From assembly GCF_000210295.1 (NCBI RefSeq), contig NC_026742.1, forward strand, positions 1,364,001-1,428,000: DNA of 64,000 bases, given 5' to 3'. The position numbers and the translations under genes were made by a program. This DNA is from Trypanosoma brucei gambiense DAL972 (taxonomy: Eukaryota; Euglenozoa; Kinetoplastea; Trypanosomatida; Trypanosomatidae). This document shows positions 9,963 to 19,162 of the stretch, in pieces. How positions within the stretch are numbered: position 1 is the first letter of the stretch; the number at the start of each line of letters is the position of its first letter. The notes beneath the pieces are model-generated. The model saw nothing but the letters and a program-made list of their open reading frames with translations, was not told where the DNA came from and made no database searches.

Positions 9963-11900
9963 TTATATCCCGTTCATCGCCAAACGGACGGCGACATTGA
10001 AAAGATGAGGCATGCTCCACATCGAACAAAGCGTTTCCATGGCGCTGAAAGCCCACCCGGTTACCTCCGCGCCTATGTTAGGTGTCTTGTTGCAATGTGG
10101 AAGAAGCAAAGCAAAGTACAAACGCCCTCCATCCATGTCCTCGTAACTCCGTAGGACGTAAAAGGCGGAGTTACTATCGCCAACAAAGTGCATCCTTCTC
10201 CCCGGTGACTTAAGCGCCTGCAGTGCTACAGATTGGATTAACGCCCTTTCCTGCTCAAGGCGCTTTTCCGCATCATCGGATAACCGTCTTTGCGGGAACA
10301 CACAGTTTACCACCCAGTGCTCCAGCTGCTTCATTTCACTATCTTCATTGGCCTGTCCCCCGCCGTTGGAACGTTCCTTGGCTGCAGAAACTGTCATGTT
10401 AGATGTGATAGCACCAAAATTGTAGTGGTGCCGGTACCATGCACGCTTCCCAGGTCGCCGTGTGCAGTCGCTCACTAAGAGGAAAGTTGTCCCGTTTCGT
10501 TCGCGTGTTATACTCAAAAGCAATTGCACCAAGCACCGGCAGCCCCTCGTTAGCACAAAGTCGCAATCTGATCCCAATACAGGAGATAAACATAAACCAA
10601 AAGGTGGTGTCAACTTTAATGGTATCTGACGCGGACCGTCGTCGTTACGGCGCCGAAATGAATTACCGCGCCAAGCCTCTAAACCGGCCATTAATAAGTC
10701 ATAAGGGCTGGTGAAGCGGAGCTGGCGGCCAGAATTCCGAACCGCTGCTGGCGGTCCGCTCGTTGATGCACCGTTTTGACGCGCATTTTTTTCTTTTTCT
10801 CCCTCACTTTTCGCCACACTTTCACCTTCTGGTAAAGGTGTAACGTTTGAGGATGGAATCTGACACTCATTTTCCACTCTGTTCTGCTCATCGATGGCCG
10901 GTGAGCCACCCTTCAATCGATCACGGGACGTGGGCTCTTTCTTATGGGAAAAGGATGTTAAGCAGTTTCTGAATAGAAATGAGAGTCGGCTTTGCAGACC
11001 CCACACGATGTTCAACATTATCCATATGAATGGACACCGCATATGGAACAGGGCGGGTAACGCAAAAGCTTTAGAGGAAGTAGAGTTCGACTGCAGAGAT
11101 CGCGGAAATTTGCAGACCACCTGACTCTCAAAATTGTGGTAATGAGAAAGTTCCGCAAGGCGACTCGGAGTAAGCAAGCCTAATTCCTCCCACAACTTCT
11201 GCTGCTTCACCATCTCCCGCTGCATCGTTCGGGCCATGTGCACGTAACGAACAGCAACCATTACGTTCACGCACCGAAAGGAGTTCTCCACTATCTCAGC
11301 CACGCACCGCAGGAGCTCGATCCGCACTGCGAGGGTGTGTTGTAAAATATAAAGGAAGTACGTGAAACTCGGTGCTTTCCCCAACTCAATCTCCGCAAGA
11401 GTTCGCTGAGAGCCCTCTTTCGCGTCCTGCATCCACTTCAGGTTGTCCGCAGTGCTTACCTCCGACCAATGTACCGCAAACACGTGGGGCGGGAACTCCG
11501 CACGACCCCTCGATGAATATGCCGCCCCGAATAATCGTAACCATAACCTTCTGAACTCATTGAGATGGTTAGTGTACGATATAGCGGCCACAGCATCTTC
11601 GCCTCGAAGAAAGCTACCATCGGCAGCCTCTAACGACTCACCAAGTTTCTTCCAGTTATCCTGACAAACGTTAAGTGCCCCATCAAATGCCTCGGTAGAC
11701 CCACTTAGGGCGCGTGACAGGCCGATAAGGGATGATACGGCTTTGTCGACAATGGCAGGCAAGTAGCGGAGGTGTGACCCTCGTCGCCGAGTCTCCTGTG
11801 GGCCTGCAAGACTTAAAATTGCCTCTTGGGCAACGTCTAGCATTCCAGAGTGAAACAAGCTCATCTTTACATTTTTATGGACATTTACCTTATCGCTCAT
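9963..11900 (-). CDS. Hypothetical protein, helical N-terminal half, function unknown
   Basis: A 645-residue protein from the ATG at 11900 (MSDKVNVHKNVKMSLFH). I do not recognise a family. The N-terminal about 260 residues look alpha-helical, with regularly spaced Leu/Ala and the segment LAEIELGKAPSFTYFLYILQ. A hydrophobic stretch about residues 285-310 (FIWIMLNIVWGLQSRLSFLF) could be a membrane segment or a buried helix. A charged, low-complexity linker (about 325-390) precedes a second ordered part to the end. There is no signal peptide. A T/C-rich tract followed by AG lies 35-65 bases upstream of the ATG. Divergent trypanosome complex subunits (for example Mediator-like) often look like this, but nothing specific supports that here. 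Confidence 0.85.
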   Translation of the reverse strand: MSDKVNVHKNVKMSLFHSGMLDVAQEAILSLAGPQETRRRGSHLRYLPAIVDKAVSSLIGLSRALSGSTEAFDGALNVCQDNWKKLGESLEAADGSFLRGEDAVAAISYTNHLNEFRRLWLRLFGAAYSSRGRAEFPPHVFAVHWSEVSTADNLKWMQDAKEGSQRTLAEIELGKAPSFTYFLYILQHTLAVRIELLRCVAEIVENSFRCVNVMVAVRYVHMARTMQREMVKQQKLWEELGLLTPSRLAELSHYHNFESQVVCKFPRSLQSNSTSSKAFALPALFHMRCPFIWIMLNIVWGLQSRLSFLFRNCLTSFSHKKEPTSRDRLKGGSPAIDEQNRVENECQIPSSNVTPLPEGESVAKSEGEKEKNARQNGASTSGPPAAVRNSGRQLRFTSPYDLLMAGLEAWRGNSFRRRNDDGPRQIPLKLTPPFGLCLSPVLGSDCDFVLTRGCRCLVQLLLSITRERNGTTFLLVSDCTRRPGKRAWYRHHYNFGAITSNMTVSAAKERSNGGGQANEDSEMKQLEHWVVNCVFPQRRLSDDAEKRLEQERALIQSVALQALKSPGRRMHFVGDSNSAFYVLRSYEDMDGGRLYFALLLPHCNKTPNIGAEVTGWAFSAMETLCSMWSMPHLFNVAVRLAMNGI

Positions 11901-12136
11901 CAGCTAGTGTATTGCTTCCTTAGCGGCTCAACAAGGATGCAGCGAGCAGGAAGAAACGCGATAAGCACAAGGACCAAAAACCGGCTTATGTTTTGAAAAC
12001 CAAAATAACACGTTACGTCGCTCCACCACGCACCCGTGCAATGTCGCGGGCTAGTGCAGGCGAAAGTGCAAAAAGGGGGGAATTTCTCCCATACCTCGAC
12101 AGAACCATCATACCTCCCCTCCCGTCAGTTGGTGTC

Positions 12137-12685
12137 TTAACTCTTCCGAGAGGGTCGTGTGCTCACCAGGTTGTCATAGATACTTCGAACCCACGGATGC
12201 TTAATTTTTTCCCCCGAAACATAAAACGAATCAAAGTTTAACTCAGGATGTGTCTTCTCGTATGCATGCGCCTGCGTCACCATTTCCAAGAGATCAATGT
12301 CTCTGAGAAAGCGTGCCTCTGGGGTTCCCTGAGTTTCGTACTCTTCCCATAATTCCTGTAATTCCTTTTCCAAAGGGGAGTCATGCGGGAGGAGTCCTCT
12401 AAGGTGCAATATCGCCTCCTTTTCCCTCTTGTGTTTCTCTGCAGCCGGAACACCCATTTTGGGAGAGATGTCACCAATTATACTCTCACCAACATCGTGA
12501 CAGAGCGCCATGCGTACAAGCCTGTCCCTATTGAGGGATGAGTCCGGGCACATCATACACAAAAGGGCAGCACGGTACATGTGATCAGAAACGGACTCGG
12601 GTTGCTGGACACCGGTTTCCACCCAACCAGTTCGCATCGTTTCTTTCAGCTTCCCAACCGTGTGGAGGAATTCGATCGTGTCCAT
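12137..12685 (-). CDS. HD-domain phosphohydrolase, HDDC2/YfbR type (5'-deoxynucleotidase-like)
   Basis: A 182-residue protein closely resembling eukaryotic HDDC2. It opens with LKETMRTGWVETGVQQPESVSDHMYR, which covers the family's conserved 'RTGW...PESVSDHMYR' block (quoted here only in part as RTGWVETGVQQPESVSDH). The metal ligands of the HD fold are visible: His35, the His63-Asp64 pair (ALCHDVGE) and Asp131 (RDIDLLEM). ELWEEYETQ is also typical. The family hydrolyses deoxynucleoside 5'-monophosphates. I choose the ATG at 12685. The frame continues upstream to a TTG at 12709, but that base directly follows a predicted splice acceptor, which would leave a leader of 24 nt. Full length for the family, no break. 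Confidence 0.9.
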   Translation of the reverse strand: MDTIEFLHTVGKLKETMRTGWVETGVQQPESVSDHMYRAALLCMMCPDSSLNRDRLVRMALCHDVGESIIGDISPKMGVPAAEKHKREKEAILHLRGLLPHDSPLEKELQELWEEYETQGTPEARFLRDIDLLEMVTQAHAYEKTHPELNFDSFYVSGEKIKHPWVRSIYDNLVSTRPSRKS

Positions 12686-13203
12686 CTCTCGTACGGGAAA
12701 TAACCTCAACTACACACATGAAACAAGGAAAAAGAAGAACACCAGTATCCAAAACAAACATTTGCATAGCGAAAGCAAACACCTTGAAACTGAGTCATAA
12801 ACCTGCAAGTAATGGAGTAAGTAATGCGGCAGCAGACACAGCACAATCCCACAGGGAAACTGATCGCAAATGGGCCACCACTCACGACACCGAGCCGACG
12901 AAGCAGTATTTAGGCGTTACGATCGTAATCCCAACTACGATAACTCACATACTCCCGCCACCGAACGAGGCGGAAATAGTGCCAACGACAACAACAATAA
13001 TAATGGTGATAGATGAGGGAACGAGAGAATAGCAGGCCACAGCGCTTGCACACCAACAGTCAAACTCGTTTTTCTTGTCTTTCTGACTATCGCGATGCTG
13101 AACTCACACGTAAAGGGGTAATCACACATTTTTTAAATCCGGCTTCCTTCGTTTTGCTCACCCAGTGCAAATATATATATATATATCAATAATACCGACA
13201 ACC
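12686..13203. other. Intergenic region, 0.5 kb
   Basis: Leader of the HD gene and 3' region of the 13204-14580 gene. Contains a short TA run (13172-13186). Nothing else recognised. Confidence 0.5.
12710..12742 (-). promoter_or_regulatory. Predicted spliced-leader acceptor of the HD-domain gene
   Basis: On the minus strand a TTCTTCTTTTTCCTTGTTTC tract (about 12720-12742) is followed by GTGTGTAG, with the first AG at 12711-12710. This settles the start codon: the only in-frame ATG downstream of the acceptor near the conserved domain is at 12685. Confidence 0.65.
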
Positions 13204-14580
13204 TCATGTGAAGGACACGGGTCTCCCGTGAGAATCGAGGAGGGGCTCGTCATAGCCGAGAGCTTTGCGAAGTGTTACACCCTTGAAGGATTTCATAGAC
13301 CGCAAAAGTTTTCCATCGGCGCCATCGTACACAACCATCATGCCATCCCCTTCCCTTGCGGTGGGAGGTGCGGCAGCGAATTCAATGTGGACGTCGGAAT
13401 GGAACTCATCCATGAAGGACCACTTTTTGATTCGCTCGAAGATCTCCCGATTTGGTTTACCTCCTTCAATAACGACATCGATTTGGGTGAGCTTTTCCGA
13501 AGCCCCAAGTACACGGCGCCATTGCGGGCGGTCCGTCGTGCGCACGAAAACGTTAATTATGGTCTCGTAGTCACATAGCAAGAGGTGAAGCTCCAGTTGC
13601 GCCACCTGCGGTATCTTTGGGCGTCTCAGCAGCAGCTTTGCCGCTTCCGCAGGCTCCACACGCCTCATTACGAGCTTTCGTGTATCAAAGCCGCAGCGAA
13701 GAGTACGATCATAAAGATCCTCTACGACATCACCAGATTTACGTTTTAAATCCGTATTGCGATCTTTGGGGCGCAGACGCTTTTGTTTCGCGAGCTCCAC
13801 CATCTCAGGGTACGTAAGGAACTTGCTAGTACGCTGTCCGGGGTTAACCAATATACCGAACTGCGATGATGATAACGCTATGGTGGCGAGCGCACTTAGG
13901 TGGTGAATGGACCCAACCGCGGTGACGGGAAAGGGAAGCTTACAGAACTCCTCGTAGCGTGTACCCATTCGAGGTACTGGAAACCAGCACGACTCAAATG
14001 CATCTACCCGACCAAAGTAGTGATCAAGATATTCCTCCATTGAGAAAACTGGAAGGACAAGCATCCCGTTCGGCATTTCCATCAGTACGGGAAGTCGCTT
14101 CTCTTCACATTCATCTAGATTAATCCATAACTTCTTTCCCTTGGGGAAGACATCCGTCGCATCCTTCTGCAGTTCACAGCACATCTCTGTGGTACGAAGG
14201 AAAAGATACACTTCCTGCCAACCCTCATGATCAGGCCCCTCATTGTGGACGGTGTCCAGTGCGGCTCTCAATCGGTCCAGTTTCGCGTGATTCCTCATAA
14301 ATTGATTGCTCACCATAATTTCTTTTGTCATATGCATCCGCTGTTCCTCTGGAACATAAGGGGGGTCATCTGGAGTAACGTTGTGCGCGTCGGCGCCGAA
14401 GAGTGTCATCGCGTCTTTCAGTCGGTCCGGCACAGGAGGTTGAGCTCGGTAACCTTTATTTGGAATACGACCCTGAAAACGCCGTTGAGACGCGACGGCG
14501 GAATTTATAGTGGTAGCAGCAACTACTTCGCATCGGACGGTGCTGTAAATAGATGAGGTCAGCAGAGCGCACCGGTGCAT
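13204..14580 (-). CDS. SseB-domain-like protein, probably mitochondrial
   Basis: A 458-residue protein from the ATG at 14580. The frame is open further up but only to a TTG at 14664. The first about 45 residues (MHRCALLTSSIYSTVRCEVV...) carry several Arg, Ser and Thr and almost no acidic residue, as in a mitochondrial presequence. The middle (about 130-280) resembles the SseB N-terminal fold: a strand-rich segment with PVLMEMPNGMLVLPVFSMEE, then after about 60 residues SSSQFGILVNPGQRTSKFL and a helical end. That LPVFS ... F-G-I-L-V-N-P-G pattern is what I base the domain call on. The C-terminal 120 residues show no familiar motif. Function unknown. The localisation and domain are inferences. 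Confidence 0.82.
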   Translation of the reverse strand: MHRCALLTSSIYSTVRCEVVAATTINSAVASQRRFQGRIPNKGYRAQPPVPDRLKDAMTLFGADAHNVTPDDPPYVPEEQRMHMTKEIMVSNQFMRNHAKLDRLRAALDTVHNEGPDHEGWQEVYLFLRTTEMCCELQKDATDVFPKGKKLWINLDECEEKRLPVLMEMPNGMLVLPVFSMEEYLDHYFGRVDAFESCWFPVPRMGTRYEEFCKLPFPVTAVGSIHHLSALATIALSSSQFGILVNPGQRTSKFLTYPEMVELAKQKRLRPKDRNTDLKRKSGDVVEDLYDRTLRCGFDTRKLVMRRVEPAEAAKLLLRRPKIPQVAQLELHLLLCDYETIINVFVRTTDRPQWRRVLGASEKLTQIDVVIEGGKPNREIFERIKKWSFMDEFHSDVHIEFAAAPPTAREGDGMMVVYDGADGKLLRSMKSFKGVTLRKALGYDEPLLDSHGRPVSFT

Positions 14581-14988
14581 GTGAAGCCGTACCACCCCCG
14601 CGATCACGGTGTCGAAAGGTTTTCCGTTACAGTTGACTCGGGAAGCACACCGCTGCTGGTGCAAAATACCTAAAAAAAAATATTCAAAAAAAAGAATATG
14701 AAATAATGATGTGCAAGCAAATAATCATAGTGAACACCAGTGAGTAAGTGATAAAGAAAAGCAATAAAAGTTGTACGTGCCTTCGCGTAAAGGGCCAAAC
14801 TACGATGGAGCGCAACGTGTGGGTCCAGTTTACAGCTGTAAAGAGATTGGAGAAAGAGAATATAGATGGAAAATCACTCTCCGGACACATGTTGACTTCC
14901 TTTCCACCTTTCGTGCCGTACCACCCGGTGATCCAAATCTTCACCAAAACACACACAGTGGGTAGTCCTTGGATAATCGACTGGGCTG
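14581..14988. other. Intergenic region, 0.4 kb
   Basis: Leader of the SseB-like gene, with a weak tract of T on the minus strand at 14671-14697, plus the 3' region of the small gene at 14989. No further gene seen. Confidence 0.5.
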
Positions 14989-15258
14989 TCAAGTATTATG
15001 CAAATCCCTCTTCCGCGTAGGGTCCACTGCCCGCTCGAGTAGCATGCGCTCTACCCGTACAGGAGATGCATTCTCCACTATTGAAAGATATTCCAAATGG
15101 TCACGATGCAAAATAATCGTAGCTGCCGTGTCACGGTGCTGATACCGCAACCAGTCATCTTTGGTGCATTCGAGTGTGAGCGTTCCTTCATTCTTCAGCA
15201 GCGCCTGCTCAACGTGAGGCTGGTAGGTTAGGCCGGGTCGCACAAAAGGATCGCCCAT
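14989..15258 (-). CDS. Small hypothetical protein, 89 residues
   Basis: A small frame starting at the ATG at 15258 (MGDPFVRPGLTYQPHVEQAL) and ending RKRDLHNT. The frame is open 16 codons further up, but only to GTG. Composition is balanced and coding-like (mixed charged, aliphatic and aromatic residues, no homopolymers), unlike the artefact frames nearby. A textbook trans-splice signal ends 47 nt before the ATG, so an mRNA with exactly this start is predicted. I see no domain, membrane segment or signal peptide. Strength of the call rests on composition, strand and the splice signal together. Confidence 0.6.
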   Translation of the reverse strand: MGDPFVRPGLTYQPHVEQALLKNEGTLTLECTKDDWLRYQHRDTAATIILHRDHLEYLSIVENASPVRVERMLLERAVDPTRKRDLHNT

Positions 15259-16641
15259 AGAAACACCCGCGCCCGAGAATGGTGTGGTTACGGGAGTATG
15301 CAACACTGGATAAATAAATAAATGGATGTAGAAAAGAGAAGGAAATGGTAGTCAACATTATTCCATCACCGAAAGAAGGAATTATAGTTCGCTACTGCAG
15401 GTAGATGTGTTTTCGCTTGACCGTATACGCACACGCTCATATTTACAATATTTGGTTGCAAAACAACGTGGAATAAGCAGCCTATTTCCCACAGTGTGAA
15501 AACACCGTATACTATACGAAGATATTTACACAATTCCCCCCCCCCAAAAAAAAAACTTGCGCGCAACATACGGCAACAACAATCAGAAACTAAGCTCACT
15601 TTACTCTATGGTTCGGCAACGGGATGCTTAACGAAACACCCGCTCAACGCTTTGGTTTTTACAAAAAAAGGGGGTATCCTACCGACAAACCACTTGTAGC
15701 GGTACACAATAATGGAGTACACCAACAATGGTTCAAGTATTGGTGCTGCACGGAATATCCGCGACACACACACACACACACACATATTATTTTATCTAGA
15801 GTGTTTGAAACACATCGATTATGTGGATTCTGATCTTTCACACATGTTTGTCCCTTTTTATTTGAACCACCACTCCCTGTGATAACACGCACACAACCTT
15901 TACCTTCGTGGGTTCCCCCTCCTTCAGTCAAATAACAACCGTTGCATATTGCCAACTCCCAGGGGTCTTGTATGGTATCTTCAAACCTTGGCACATGTCA
16001 TCCGCAGCCCGATCCCTCGTCTGCAATCATACACAATCGCAACCACTTCTCCCTACAACAACAGTGCCCACATCAGAATGCCTATCATTCCCATCACTGC
16101 AAAATTAACTCCAAAAGAACACAGTAAAGTTACCAGCCCATGTCGCAAGTTGAAGACAGGCTACTTGCGAGAGGGGAAAAAAAAACTACGACTTTCGCGG
16201 AATCTGCCACCACAAGCGCTGATCCCCCCGCCCCCCACCCCCCCCAATGCTTCCAAAAGCATATTACATATAAATCCCTCCGGGTTGAATGCCCGTGTCG
16301 CGGCATCTCCGGGTGGGTACATCTGAGCTGCAGCTCACATTCCCGCATGCCAGACGGTTCCACGGTTGAGGTCCATACCTCCGTTCCAAGTGGAAAGAAA
16401 TCTCCGCTAAATTCTTCACGTCCACAGCAGCAAGTCCTGTAGACCCAGCTGTAAAGTAACGCTACTCCTTTCACCCAGAAGAGGCCTCCGGACCCAGTAA
16501 ACGGACGTCCTGAGGTAAAAGGGATACCCCATCGTCAACCTCCCCATATTAAAAAGTAAAAGTAAAGGATACAATCTTAATGGTGGCCTAAAACTTTACA
16601 AAATACGCATACCGCAACCTCAGGAACATCGGGGCCCGGGC
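15259..16641. other. Intergenic region, 1.4 kb
   Basis: Leader of the 89-residue gene and the 3' region of the 16642-17649 gene. Contains a CA repeat (15764-15784), a C7-A10 block (15537-15555) and poly(C) runs at 16219-16242. A minus-strand frame of 114 codons at 16130-16474 begins with GTG and has no supporting start, so it is not called. Confidence 0.5.
15306..15348 (-). promoter_or_regulatory. Predicted spliced-leader acceptor of the 89-residue gene
   Basis: On the minus strand TTTCCTTCTCTTTTC (about 15331-15345) is followed by a TTTATTTATTTATCCAG acceptor, AG at 15307-15306. The first ATG after it is the proposed start at 15258. Confidence 0.6.
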
Positions 16642-17649
16642 TCAACGACGCCTTGAAGAAGACGAGCCCCGAGAGCTTAGCCGGCGACGCCCTGATACAG
16701 TTGTCCGCCCTGAGGGCAGGAGAGGCTCCTTTGCCGCTGCATCCTTTTTCCTGTCGCACTCTTTCTGCCAATTATACAGCCGCCGGACTAACCGATCCGC
16801 CCTTCGGGGCGAAATTGAAAAGCCACTAATCACCCTCCTTTCCTCTCTCTGTTGGATAATCTGCCTTCGCAGTTGTTGCCTCACAAGCCTGCAGCCCCCT
16901 TCAAAGCAGAGGCGATCACCCACATCTGTAAACGGGTCGTCTTTGCGAAGTTTGTCTGCCAACGTCATTGAGTTAGCGGTAAGTGTGGGACGAAACGTAC
17001 AATCAGAATCAGACTTCATCAGTATCACCTGCTCACGCATACGTCTTTTTTCAATGGCCCTGCTTTGTACTTCCTTATAGCATTCATGCGGCGGCCTGTA
17101 TCCGCCCGCGCACAGCAGCCTCGACGTTGACGTTATCTTGGGCTTGAATGTTAGTTTATCCTCCTGTTCCTTCAACTTCCTCTCGCTCTCAGCCCTCTTT
17201 TCAGCAATGTGCTTTAGCTGAGCCATCGCAAGAGCGTAAAGCCGCGACCCAGCATTTGTTGCAACAGGTGAAACGCTACGCGAACCGGTTGAGGGCTCTC
17301 CGCCGTGCCCATTTTTTCGCTCCACGTACTTGCTTTGTGCCCTCGCCTTCGAGGCGGTGGTGGGAAGTAACAGATGGCTAAATGCCGCAGGATCCGAGCG
17401 TCTGGCATGTTTCCGTAGTGGTGTGGGTTCCTCTCGCGGACTCGGCGGGGCACGCGCAACCCGCTCCTTACGCAGCGGTGTAGGATTCGGCACACTGGCC
17501 CTCCTAGTTGAAGCACGACCAAACTTTTGGGTTCCAGAACGAGTTCGAGAGAAGCGACCCCCGTCGCCACCCCATTCATCTATGTAACGAGTATCATTGT
17601 CATCCTTGTAATCGATGGAAACTGAACGACGGTTCACCAAGATACTCAT
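16642..17649 (-). CDS. Hypothetical basic protein with F-x-P-x-I type motifs, possibly cytoskeletal
   Basis: A 335-residue, very basic protein from the ATG at 17649 (MSILVNRRSVSIDYKDD). The N-terminal 140 residues are Arg/Ser/Pro-rich with repeated P(T)PLRK segments (NPTPLRKER, EPTPLRKHA). A charged helix (about 140-175, ending KLKEQEDK) leads into LTFKPKITSTSR and, about 60 residues later, DCTFRPTLTAN. Paired motifs of the type F-[KR]-P-x-[IL] next to coiled-coil segments recur in trypanosomatid cytoskeletal or flagellar proteins, which is the only basis for the suggested role. The tail is Ser/Arg-rich. No catalytic domain is seen. The nearest strong pyrimidine tract upstream is the T16 at about 17800-17815, which would give a leader near 100-150 nt. 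Confidence 0.82.
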   Translation of the reverse strand: MSILVNRRSVSIDYKDDNDTRYIDEWGGDGGRFSRTRSGTQKFGRASTRRASVPNPTPLRKERVARAPPSPREEPTPLRKHARRSDPAAFSHLLLPTTASKARAQSKYVERKNGHGGEPSTGSRSVSPVATNAGSRLYALAMAQLKHIAEKRAESERKLKEQEDKLTFKPKITSTSRLLCAGGYRPPHECYKEVQSRAIEKRRMREQVILMKSDSDCTFRPTLTANSMTLADKLRKDDPFTDVGDRLCFEGGCRLVRQQLRRQIIQQREERRVISGFSISPRRADRLVRRLYNWQKECDRKKDAAAKEPLLPSGRTTVSGRRRLSSRGSSSSRRR

Positions 17650-18127
17650 GGCGCCTCACTCCAGGAAATATCCGTGCAGTAAAGTGGGCAGAAACCCCTA
17701 CCTGATATAATCACCAGGTCTGTTGGTGTCCTTTGCAAGGCTCAGACGCATACAAATTGGGGAAGATTGCGTCCGTCGAATGTGAAGCAAAAGCAGCCAA
17801 AAAAAAAAAAAAAACAAAACTCCACAGTCAGAAGCTATAGAAAGTGCAATGCCCTCAAACAATCGTACAGTTAAACGTATGCAACATTTCATATGGTTGT
17901 TGCTTACGAGCAACCCCTTAGGAAGGGAGTGATGGCTTTTACTTCTTACTTTTTATTATTCTCTTAACCCAAAGGGAAAGAGAAAATTTATACGTCGGAA
18001 AACACCTCTTTAACACACCTTTCTCCATTTAAATAATGAGACTCTCACTTCGACCGCGCTGGATGCCCACACTACCCTGGTCATTTCTTTTTTTTTTTTA
18101 CAACCGCCACTTTTCAATGAGCACATG
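17650..18127. other. Intergenic region, 0.48 kb
   Basis: Carries a poly(A) run on plus (17799-17814), that is a polypyrimidine tract on the coding strand for the 16642-17649 gene, and the 3' region of the TPR gene. No other gene seen. Confidence 0.5.
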
Positions 18128-19162
18128 TTAAGCGATGTCATCATCACCCTCATCGCACGACTCCCACTCGGGTTCATCCAAATCCCCCTCCTCATCGCCG
18201 TTGTCATCATTAGCAACCACCTCATCGTCCTCTGGTTGCAAAAGTTCAATGGGATTTGGATGATCCATGTCAGGAATCTGCTCCACAGCCGCGGGACCAC
18301 CCATTTCCTCTACTAAAACACCAATGGCTGTGTCCACCTCCTGCAATGCATCCGCATCACCGCCCGAGAGCGTCAACAAGACACGCGCACGACGGAGTAG
18401 GCGAGCCGAATCGATGTAACGTTGGCGAAGCCGCGCTGCTTCCCCAAGGAGGAACCAAATGTAGGGATTGTTCTCACCCATATGAAGGACCTCAAGCAAG
18501 AAACGATACGCGTCTGGGGGTGATACCTGCATGAGCAGGCGGCCAAGCTCCACCTTTGATTCATACGTTGGCTGGTGAACTTCACTAAGAGAGTGTGTTA
18601 ATTCAACCGCGCGTCGAAGTGACTGTAGTGCTTCCTCAGGTCGTGACTGACTGAGCCGCAGTGACGCCTGAAGCTGATGAGCCTCCACGCTTCGAGCGTT
18701 GGATCTCATCGCTTGCTCAACTGCTTCCTCACAACGCTGCTCAGCCCCCGAAGTATCGCACAAATCCGTCAGGAAGAGCTCGGCAATGGCACAGTGAACA
18801 GTTGATAGCGTTTCCATTAGGGCCTCTCTCTTCTTCTTCTTCCTACACGCATGCAACTCCGTTTGAATCACGGGAAGGGCACGCTGGTAGTATCCCAGCG
18901 CCTCTTCACCCTCGCAAAGCTGAGCGAGGTTTAGGTACTTCACGTGACCGCGTTGTGGGTCAACTTCAATGGCATGACGCAACATCTCCTTCGCACGGTG
19001 AACATCTTGCACGTGATAAATCATCAAGTCCGCGTACGCCTCGAGAACATCAATGTTGTTTGGCTCTCTTGTCAACGCGACCTCGTAGAATTCTTGTGCA
19101 GCGCCTACATTCCCCACATCCGTTGCGCTCTGGGCCAGAGCTAAGAGGGTCTTGACATCCAT
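18128..19162 (-). CDS. TPR protein resembling the ribosomal protein L4 chaperone ACL4
   Basis: A 344-residue protein from the ATG at 19162. Tetratricopeptide repeats fill most of it: AAQEFYEVALTREPNNIDVL (about 20-40), AKEMLRHAIEVDPQRGHVKY (about 57-77), ALGYYQRAL, and further pairs to about residue 270. The segment KYLNLAQLCEGEEALGYYQ matches the 'k-Y-l-x-l-x-Q-L-x-x-G-x-x-A-L-x-x-y' pattern I associate with fungal and animal Acl4-type proteins. The last 45 residues are strongly acidic (DDNGDEEGDLDEPEWES...), as in Acl4. Known role of that family: holding newly made uL4 (RPL4) on its way to the nucleolus. The TPR call is firm and the ACL4 assignment is an inference. An alternative is another TPR co-chaperone. 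The predicted acceptor lies about 96 nt upstream, after a (TC)n/T11 tract. Confidence 0.88.
   Translation of the reverse strand: MDVKTLLALAQSATDVGNVGAAQEFYEVALTREPNNIDVLEAYADLMIYHVQDVHRAKEMLRHAIEVDPQRGHVKYLNLAQLCEGEEALGYYQRALPVIQTELHACRKKKKREALMETLSTVHCAIAELFLTDLCDTSGAEQRCEEAVEQAMRSNARSVEAHQLQASLRLSQSRPEEALQSLRRAVELTHSLSEVHQPTYESKVELGRLLMQVSPPDAYRFLLEVLHMGENNPYIWFLLGEAARLRQRYIDSARLLRRARVLLTLSGGDADALQEVDTAIGVLVEEMGGPAAVEQIPDMDHPNPIELLQPEDDEVVANDDNGDEEGDLDEPEWESCDEGDDDIA

Noticed and set aside
15764..15784. Regular CA repeats here and at 29375 and 44622 considered as repeat-array elements
   Set aside because: Plain dinucleotide microsatellites without spacers; not CRISPR-like.
16130..16474. 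114-codon minus-strand frame in the 15.3-16.6 kb gap
   Set aside because: Starts with GTG, the first ATG leaves about 72 residues, and there is no tract-plus-AG at a useful place.
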